Source: Gemmobacter fulvus (GTDB taxonomy: Bacteria; Pseudomonadota; Alphaproteobacteria; Rhodobacterales; Rhodobacteraceae). From it: a stretch of 64,000 nucleotides of DNA. Shown piece after piece: positions 58,427 through 64,000 of the stretch. The stretch is taken from positions 1,758,501-1,822,500 of the forward strand of contig NZ_CP076361.1 of NCBI RefSeq assembly GCF_018798885.1. Reading direction: 5' to 3'. Position 1 is the stretch's first letter. Each line of letters opens with the position of its first letter. The notes under the pieces were generated by a model. That model saw only the letters and a program-made list of their open reading frames with translations. It did not search any database and was not told the DNA's origin. A program made the translations under genes and the position numbers.

Positions 58427-58462
58427 CCCCTCTGAAGCGCGTCATCACCGGAAGGAAACGCC

Positions 58463-58840
58463 GTGAACTCCATGCACCTGGCACGGGCAGCCTATGGTCA
58501 GCCAGAGACCCCTGTTCGTTCGAACCGACAGATCGAATACGACCTTTTCGCGCGTATCACCAAACACCTGACCGAGGCGGGACAGGCGCGGGCCACAGAT
58601 CACCCGGCGTTTGTGAAGGCGCTGCATGCCAATCTCGCCCTGTGGCGCACTTTGGCCAGTGACGTAGCCGGGTCGGCAAATAGTCTGCCGCCCAAGCTCC
58701 GCGCGCAGTTGTTCTATCTCTATGAATTCACGGCGGAACACAGCCGCAAGATCCTAGCCGATGGCGCAGGCCATGCCGTGCTTGTGGATATCAACACCGC
58801 CGTGATGCGCGGCCTGCGCGGCGAAGGAGACAACCTATGA
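58463..58840 (+). CDS. flaF: Flagellar biosynthesis regulator FlaF
   Basis: FlaF promotes flagellin synthesis or secretion and works against FlbT in Caulobacter-type systems. The 125-residue protein has QIEYDLFARITKHLTEAGQ, LHANLALWRTLASDVA and the conserved YLYEFTAEHSRKIL. It starts at a GTG (58463) with GAAGGA six bases upstream; the ATG nine bases later is an alternative. The end overlaps flbT by four bases. Confidence 0.93.
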   Translation: MNSMHLARAAYGQPETPVRSNRQIEYDLFARITKHLTEAGQARATDHPAFVKALHANLALWRTLASDVAGSANSLPPKLRAQLFYLYEFTAEHSRKILADGAGHAVLVDINTAVMRGLRGEGDNL

Positions 58841-59241
58841 GCGGGCTTGTCCTGAAGCTGGGCCCGCATGAACGCGTGCTGATCAATGGGGCAGTGATCG
58901 AGAATGGCGACCGCCGGTCACGACTGGCCATCATGACGCCGAATGCGCATATCCTGCGCCTGCGGGATGCCATTCATCCCGAACAGGTCAATACGCCGGT
59001 GCGCCGGGTCTGTTATATCGCGCAACTGATCCTTTCGGGGGATGCAGACCCCGCCCAGGCCCGCCTGCAATTGCTGCGCGGCATCGAACAGTTGAGCCAG
59101 GCGCTGACCGATCATGACAGCCGGACCCAGCTTGACCTTGCAACAAAGGCGGTGATTGAAGACCAGCCCTATCAGGCCCTGAAGGCCCTACGCAGCCTGC
59201 TTCCGCGGGAAGAGCGCTTGTTTGCGGCCCATCTGTCATGA
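58837..59241 (+). CDS. flbT: Flagellin mRNA repressor FlbT
   Basis: FlbT destabilises flagellin mRNA by binding its 5' region until hook assembly is complete (established in Caulobacter). The 134-residue protein has LVLKLGPHERVLINGAVIEN, LRLRDAIHPEQVNTPVRRVC and a Leu-rich C-terminal region. Its start overlaps the flaF stop as ATGA and its stop overlaps the next gene in the same way, so all three are coupled. Confidence 0.93.
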   Translation: MSGLVLKLGPHERVLINGAVIENGDRRSRLAIMTPNAHILRLRDAIHPEQVNTPVRRVCYIAQLILSGDADPAQARLQLLRGIEQLSQALTDHDSRTQLDLATKAVIEDQPYQALKALRSLLPREERLFAAHLS

Positions 59242-60050
59242 GCTTTTCACCGGTTGTCCCGCTGTCGGGCTATGCCGGCTGGAGCTTTCTCAAGCGCACC
59301 ATGGAGAGCCAGAAAGCCGCCTATGAACAGAACCCGGCGCTGAAGCGGGATGAAGATTACTTTCGGGCCAAGATCGGCGGCATCAAAACCGCCGAAGCCC
59401 TTGTCTCTGACAAACGGCTGCTGCGGGTTGCCCTCGGGGCATTCGGGCTGTCAGATGATGTGAACAACACCTATTTCATCCGTAAGGTGCTGGAGGACGG
59501 CACGCTCAAGATCGGCGCTTTGGCAAACAAGCTTGCGGACAAGCAATATGCCGCGTTTTCAGTTGCTTTCGGGTTTGGCGACTACAGCACCCCCAGAACC
59601 CAGCTTTCCGATTTTCCCGACATGATCCTGAAGAAATACCGCCAGCAGGAATTTGAAGTCGCGGTCGGTGCCAGCAATTCCGCGATGAGACTGGCCTTGT
59701 TTGCAGAACGCGAATTGCCTGCGCTTGCGGGCAAGGCACTCAGCGAAGATGGCAAGTGGTTTACCATCATGGGATCACCGCCCCTGCGCGCGGTTTTCGA
59801 AAGCGCGTTTGGACTGCCCTCATCTTTCGCGACACTCGATCTGGATCGGCAGCTTTTTTTCCTGAAAGACAAGGCGCGCGCGATGTTCGGCGGCGACAGT
59901 GTTTCCCAATTCGCGGACACGGGGCAGAAGGAAAAACTGCTGCGAAACTATCTTGTCAGATCTGATCTGGCGTCCAGCGAACTGTCCAATATGACAAAAG
60001 GCGCAACCGCGCTGCAAATCCTGCAACAGCGCCAATTTGGGGCGCTTTGA
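59238..60050 (+). CDS. DUF1217 flagellar-associated protein
   Basis: The 270-residue protein contains DUF1217 (LPSSFATLDLDRQLFFLKDKA; FIRKVLEDGTLKIGALANKL), a family found with flagellar genes in alphaproteobacteria whose exact role is not known. It starts on the flbT stop overlap (ATGA) and is complete, ending ATALQILQQRQFGAL. It is the last flagellar gene before the insertion sequences, so the flagellar locus may have continued further before rearrangement. Confidence 0.85.
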   Translation: MSFSPVVPLSGYAGWSFLKRTMESQKAAYEQNPALKRDEDYFRAKIGGIKTAEALVSDKRLLRVALGAFGLSDDVNNTYFIRKVLEDGTLKIGALANKLADKQYAAFSVAFGFGDYSTPRTQLSDFPDMILKKYRQQEFEVAVGASNSAMRLALFAERELPALAGKALSEDGKWFTIMGSPPLRAVFESAFGLPSSFATLDLDRQLFFLKDKARAMFGGDSVSQFADTGQKEKLLRNYLVRSDLASSELSNMTKGATALQILQQRQFGAL

Positions 60051-60154
60051 CTACGTAATGGCTAGGGTCAGGACCCATTGATTATCCTCTTGACGTTTCC
60101 CCCTCCGCCTAATCCAGTTTGAGGTAGACTCTGGCCCAACTGAAAGGACCAGAG

Positions 60155-60421
60155 ATGAAGCGCAGCAGGTTCACCGAAGATCAGATCATCGGCATTCTGA
60201 AGGAGCACGAGGCCGTGATTTCCGTCGCCGATCTGTGCCGCAAGCATGGCGTCAGTGATGCGACGGTCTACAAGTGGAAAGCCAAGTATGGCGGTATGGA
60301 TGTGATCGAGGCCAAGCGGCTGAAGGGTCTCGAGGACGAAAACGCCCGGCTGAAGCGGTTGCTGGCGGATGCGATGCTCGACAATGCCGCGCTGAAGGAT
60401 CTCCTGGGAAAAAAGTGGTGA
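60155..60421 (+). CDS. IS3-family transposase OrfA (complete)
   Basis: The 88-residue protein has the helix-turn-helix (FTEDQIIGILKEHEAVISVA; HGVSDATVYKWKAKYGG) and a leucine-rich C-terminal coiled coil. It ends LLGKKW. The heptamer A_AAA_AAG at 60409-60415, in the right phase, would let a -1 shift produce the OrfAB transposase. Confidence 0.9.
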   Translation: MKRSRFTEDQIIGILKEHEAVISVADLCRKHGVSDATVYKWKAKYGGMDVIEAKRLKGLEDENARLKRLLADAMLDNAALKDLLGKKW

Positions 60422-60751
60422 CGCCCGCCGCAAAGCGACAAGCGGTCGCGCATCTGGTGGCAGATCACGGGATGAGCGAGCGGCGGGCGTGTCGGGTGAT
60501 CGGTTGTTGCCGGATGACCATGCGCTACGAGGCGATCCGTCAGGATGACCCGGTGCTGCGTGAGCGGCTGAAAGAACTGGCGCGGGTGCGCCGCCGGTTC
60601 GGCTATCGGCGGCTGCATGTGTTCTTGCGGCGCGAGGGGCATGAGGTGAACCACAAGCGTCTGTTCCGCATCTACCGCGAGGAGCGGCTGCACGTGCGTC
60701 GCCGCGGTGGGCGCAAGCGGGCGATAGGGACGCGAGCCCCAATGACGCTGC
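60418..60751 (+). pseudogene. IS3-family transposase OrfB, 3'-truncated
   Basis: The frame opens with GTG overlapping the orfA stop and reads TPAAKRQAVAHLVADHGMSE, the start of OrfB, through the HTH_21 region (RRFGYRRLHVFLRREG). Around residue 111 it runs into the next element and stops at once. The whole DDE catalytic domain is missing, so it cannot transpose. Confidence 0.88.
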
Positions 60752-60777
60752 TGTATCGACCCATCTGAATCTGCTCA
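60752..60777. repeat. Left terminal inverted repeat of the intact IS
   Basis: Shares TGTATyGACCCA, CTGAAT and CTGCTCA with the complement of the right end. Confidence 0.8.
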
Positions 60778-60779
60778 GG

Positions 60780-61601
60780 TTAAGCCGCTAATCTGAATGC
60801 CTCGGCAGGCGTGCGCATGGCAAGCGCCTGATGCGGGCGGTGGTTGTTGTAGAAGCTGATCCAGTCGCCGATAGCGCGTGTTGCATGCTGGATGCTGTCG
60901 AAGCGTTGGCGATGGACGCATTGCTCTTTCAGTGTTCGGATCACGCGCTCGACCATGCCGTTCTGTTGCGGGCAGTGGGGCGTGATGAACTCCTGCTTCA
61001 ACCCGTAGCTGCGGACCAGCGCCGTGAACTTGCGACTGGTAAAAACCAGCCCGTTGTCCGACCTCAGCAGGAACTCCTGCGTGACCCGGCCCAAGGTGCC
61101 GAACCTGGTGATCAGGGCATGCTCCAACGCGCTGGCGGCGGTGGTGGCCTTGCCGGATCGCGACAGATGCCAGCCCAACAGCTCGCGGGTGTGGCAGTCG
61201 ATGACCAGGGCCAGCGTGGCCCAGCCATCTCGCCCCGCCCAGACCCGGCACATGTCGGTCGACCAGCGTTCGTTCGGGGCCTGGGCCACGGACGGGACGG
61301 CTTCGATGCGGGGACGCATGCCAATGGGCCGCTTGCGCACCTGCCAGCCTTTGAGCTGAAAGACACGCTGCACTGTGTTTTTGTTGAAGCCGAGCAGCCA
61401 GGCCACCGTCCTGTAGCCAAAGGACGGTTCCTGCTCGATCATGGCCTTGATCGGCTCAGCGAAACGCGGATCGACCTTCGGAACCGCCTTGGTTGGCCGG
61501 TAATAGACCGTCCGGCGGGGCACGCCAAACCAGGCGCAGAGCCTGGTCAGCGGCACCTTGATGCCCTCAGCGAGAAGGCCCTGATGGATGCTCTGGATCA
61601 T
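60780..61601 (-). CDS. IS3-family transposase OrfB (DDE domain)
   Basis: The 273-residue catalytic part has the rve core with the DDE triad in STDMC, RSDNG and NGMVERVIRTLKEQ. The last two acidic residues are 35 residues apart, as in DD(35)E transposases. Its ATG at 61601 overlaps the orfA stop. A -1 shift at the A7 run 33 bases upstream also leads into this frame without a stop, so a fused OrfAB is likely. Confidence 0.93.
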   Translation of the reverse strand: MIQSIHQGLLAEGIKVPLTRLCAWFGVPRRTVYYRPTKAVPKVDPRFAEPIKAMIEQEPSFGYRTVAWLLGFNKNTVQRVFQLKGWQVRKRPIGMRPRIEAVPSVAQAPNERWSTDMCRVWAGRDGWATLALVIDCHTRELLGWHLSRSGKATTAASALEHALITRFGTLGRVTQEFLLRSDNGLVFTSRKFTALVRSYGLKQEFITPHCPQQNGMVERVIRTLKEQCVHRQRFDSIQHATRAIGDWISFYNNHRPHQALAMRTPAEAFRLAA

Positions 61602-61915
61602 TTGTCGTCCGCCGCATCCAGCAGGGCCTGGAATTTTTTTCGGGCGCGCAACTCCAGCATGGCCTCGCCGTAAGCCTCCTGCAGGTCCTTCAGCTGCTTC
61701 TCGTATTGCTCGCGGATGTCGAGCGGGTTCGCCCGCAGGGAATTCTCCATCCCCCGCTTCGCGTCTTCAACCCAACCCTCAATTTCGGAGGGCGAAAGGT
61801 CGAAGGACCGGCTGGCCTCCGCCACCGTGGTCTTGCCCTGAATGATCTCAATCACCAGCGCGGTTTTACGCTTCGCCGTCCAGCGTTTGATGCTGTCGTC
61901 CATGGTCACACTCAT
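61598..61915 (-). CDS. IS3-family transposase OrfA
   Basis: The 105-residue protein has a helix-turn-helix (KTTVAEASRSFDLSPSEIEG) and a coiled-coil tail (YEKQLKDLQEAYGEAMLELR). The heptamer A_AAA_AAA at 61634-61640 (minus strand, in ARKKFQ) is in the correct phase for -1 programmed frameshifting. Confidence 0.92.
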   Translation of the reverse strand: MSVTMDDSIKRWTAKRKTALVIEIIQGKTTVAEASRSFDLSPSEIEGWVEDAKRGMENSLRANPLDIREQYEKQLKDLQEAYGEAMLELRARKKFQALLDAADDK

Positions 61916-61937
61916 CGCTACCTTCTCCCTTGTAGCA

Positions 61938-61964
61938 TGAGCAGGAATTCAGTGGGTCAATACA
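61938..61964. repeat. Right terminal inverted repeat of the intact IS
   Basis: Reads TGAGCAG...ATTCAGTGGGTCAATACA on the plus strand, the inverted partner of the left end. Confidence 0.8.
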
Positions 61965-62112
61965 GATCTACATTAATTTAATCACAATTAATTATAATAA
62001 CTAATAAATATTATTATCCACAGCCAGAAGATCCGCCACTCAAATTGGTTGACAGAAAAATAATTCTCCGACCTCTTGTTAAATACCAGTATATTCACGT
62101 CTTAGTCGGCCC
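61965..62112. other. AT-rich island between IS and thermonuclease
   Basis: About 85 bases (to 62050) consist almost only of A and T (taattata, ataaatatta), in strong contrast to the surrounding GC-rich DNA. It contains one perfect DnaA box TTATCCACA at 62014-62022. No gene fits. Confidence 0.6.
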
Positions 62113-62679
62113 TCACAGTTCAGTGTTACCGCCCCGCTTCTGCGCTGTATCTGGTGGCAGCATACGGCCCCTATGCTTTGCTTCGACACGCCAGAGCTTC
62201 TTGTGGAGGCCATCGGCTTCGAGGTGGCGGTATCGTCCGCCTGAGAACTTGCCCCAGTCCAGAGCGAAGCCGCATTTCACCATTTCCGCCGACAAGTCCC
62301 GTCCATCTTCGAGGGTGCAGGTTGCCACAGCCCGTTCATAAGATGAGCTACCATCTGTAACGGCTGTTACCACCTGCCCGCGACAAAGGGCCATCAACGC
62401 ACGTTTGGCTAGTTGGCCGTAGGGGTGATCCAGCTCCGGCGCGTCGATTCCGGCGAGGCGGATATTCACCTTGTTGATGACGATGGTGTCGCCATCAACG
62501 ACCCAACAGTGCCCCCGGATGATCTGTTGCCCAAGCTGTTCCTCAACCTGCCGCAATGGTTCGTTTGGAGGATGAGGGACCGGCGCTGGGATCGGGTGAT
62601 AGCTACGGGCTGAGCGCCTATAACGATACCTTTGGCGCTTGGGCGCAAAGAGTTTCAACAGCAGACGAAGCAAACCCAT
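62113..62679 (-). CDS. Thermonuclease (staphylococcal nuclease-like) family protein
   Basis: It has 189 residues from the ATG at 62679 (MGLLRLLLKLFAPKRQR), chosen because the product then begins with a hydrophobic/basic anchor; an upstream GTG at 62760 is possible but weaker. The SNase domain has the active-site set: Asp in VVDGDTIVI, Arg in IRLAGIDAPE, Glu in the same motif, and Arg in SYERAVATC. Homologues cut DNA or RNA, often as exported nucleases. It lies between the IS elements and the rRNA operon, a likely hot spot for gain of genes. Confidence 0.82.
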   Translation of the reverse strand: MGLLRLLLKLFAPKRQRYRYRRSARSYHPIPAPVPHPPNEPLRQVEEQLGQQIIRGHCWVVDGDTIVINKVNIRLAGIDAPELDHPYGQLAKRALMALCRGQVVTAVTDGSSSYERAVATCTLEDGRDLSAEMVKCGFALDWGKFSGGRYRHLEADGLHKKLWRVEAKHRGRMLPPDTAQKRGGNTEL

Positions 62680-63094
62680 TTCACGCCAAATCCAACAACC
62701 CTCGCGTGCAGTTTGTCCGCTGACATTGGCGCCAGCAAGCCCAATCTGCTGCCCCCTCACGGCCAGAGACCATCAAACGCTGCGCTCTTGCAGAAGTGTC
62801 GCTCCCAGGGCGCCCTGCCAGCCGTGAGAGGCTGCGCAGCATTTGCCTGTCATCTGTGGTCACGCCGTCGGCTTGCGATACTGCGCTGGTCTGGAGAGGA
62901 AAGACTTCACTTGGCCCCCGCGCTGCCCCCTGCCCTTCTGCGGTGTTCGAGGTGGCGCTGTGGTGGGGGGGCGGTGCGCTGTTGGGTACGCGAGATTGTT
63001 CTCTGCCGTAGCACCGTTGTAGCACCATGCTTCCAGAATGCAGAAGGCCGCCCCATGGGGCGCCGTGCATGTATTTGATATGTTTGTCTAAATT
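62680..63094. other. Intergenic region, no convincing gene
   Basis: Overlapping open frames exist on both strands but have no family resemblance or ribosome site. There is a direct repeat GTAGCACC twice (about 63008-63026) and the 14-bp palindrome CGCCCCATGGGGCG at 63049-63062. The latter could end the rRNA operon transcript, but it lacks a U-tract. Confidence 0.4.
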
Positions 63095-63171
<77 letters not shown>

Positions 63172-63243
63172 TCCGTATCCCGAGGGCTTAGTGCTGCGAT
63201 CGGGGATTTTTGTCATCGTTTTGAGAGGTTTGGGTTCTTGCTA

Positions 63244-63358
63244 GGTTTGGCGGTGACCTACTCTCCCACGTCTTAAGACGCAGTACCATTGGCGCGGCAG
63301 CACTTAACGGCCGAGTTCGGGAAGGGATCGGGTGTATTGCTTGCGCTATGACCACCAA
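63244..63358 (-). rRNA. 5S ribosomal RNA
   Basis: About 115 bases on the minus strand beginning TTTGGTGGTCATAGC and ending near GTCACCGCCAAAC. The conserved CCCGAACTCGGCCGTTAAG region is seen in the middle. Ends are approximate. Confidence 0.93.
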
Positions 63359-63465
63359 ACCGAGAAAGAACCCGCGCTGGATTTTCCAGCGCGTTACAAC
63401 ATCGTTTTGTTCCAAGTCTGTGTGCTTTTGACATGTCTCAGTAATCAGCCTTGCTGTTACTGGAT

Positions 63466-64000
<535 letters not shown>

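Larger units (their letters stand above)
60063..60751 (+). mobile_element. Truncated IS3-family element (IS407-group-like)
   Basis: The left part of an IS3-type element includes a full orfA, a -1 slippery heptamer and the first third of orfB. The left end is not resolved, probably within 60060-60105 where GGGTCAGGACCC occurs. On the right it stops exactly where the second element begins, and the rest of orfB is nowhere in the window. Confidence 0.8.
60752..61964 (-). mobile_element. Intact IS3-family element, 1213 bp
   Basis: The terminal inverted repeats begin TG and end CA: left TGTATCGACCCATCTGAATC and onwards to 60777, right the matching 27 bases at 61938-61964. They differ in only a few positions and indels. 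Both transposase frames are open and a -1 slippery site is present, so the element looks complete. No target-site duplication is visible at the two ends. Confidence 0.88.

Noticed and set aside
62632..63078. Open frames of 129-148 codons between thermonuclease and tRNA
   Set aside because: Overlapping frames on both strands, no ribosome site and no recognisable family.

Overview
The window is GC-rich chromosomal DNA from an alphaproteobacterium, most likely a member of the Rhodobacteraceae (Rhodobacter/Gemmobacter-like). The basis is the gene order rpsT-dnaA-dnaN-recF-gyrB, the secA/parvulin/argJ/mutT block, the rimP-nusA-ylxR-infB operon and a Caulobacter-type flagellin module (flaF-flbT). 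The protein sequences also look typical of that family. No species call is possible from the sequence alone.

Layout. 1-9.2 kb: radC, a PstS/OmpA chimeric periplasmic protein with a companion gene, secA, a periplasmic parvulin, argJ-mutT and a 46-residue gene. 9.2-14.8 kb: the translation/transcription operon rimP-nusA-ylxR-infB on the minus strand, headed by a strong terminator-like hairpin. 14.9-19.3 kb: a TerC-family membrane protein with an elaborate structured 5' leader, tspO, a proline iminopeptidase, ubiG and a DUF4105 membrane protein. 19.3-22.8 kb: nadA-nadB-nadC for de novo NAD synthesis.

22.9-33.5 kb is the most individual part. It is a divergent catabolic cluster holding an AruI-like 5-guanidino-2-oxopentanoate decarboxylase, a complete polyamine/opine-type ABC importer and a LysR regulator. 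The opposite arm holds an unusual M20 amidohydrolase, an arginine-deiminase/DDAH-like hydrolase and a GlcD/D2HGDH-like FAD 2-hydroxyacid dehydrogenase. I infer uptake and breakdown of a guanidino compound (an arginine derivative such as an N-acyl, N-methyl or 2-hydroxy form); the substrate is unknown.

33.5-41.1 kb: an AlkC-like DNA glycosylase, then a tetR-adaptor-pump-outer-membrane RND efflux operon. 41.2-50.4 kb: the replication cluster gyrB, lysE-like, VOC, recF, dnaN, dnaA and rpsT, plus an enoyl-CoA hydratase. 50.4-53.6 kb: mutM divergent from ubiE-ubiB. 53.6-60.1 kb: one end of a flagellar locus (phosphotransferase, flgD, fliK; flgJ, flgN-like, flagellin, flaF, flbT, DUF1217). 60.1-62.0 kb: a truncated IS3-family element abutting an intact 1.2-kb IS3-family element in the opposite orientation. 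62.0-64.0 kb: an AT-rich island, a thermonuclease gene, then the 3' end of an rRNA operon read on the minus strand (23S partial, 5S, initiator tRNA-Met).

The regulatory features judged best supported are the Shine-Dalgarno-sequestering leader of the TerC gene, the hairpin in front of rimP, the TTAx-N7-TTAx direct repeats in front of flagellar genes, the operator-like repeat before the efflux tetR gene, and the -1 frameshift heptamers in both insertion sequences.
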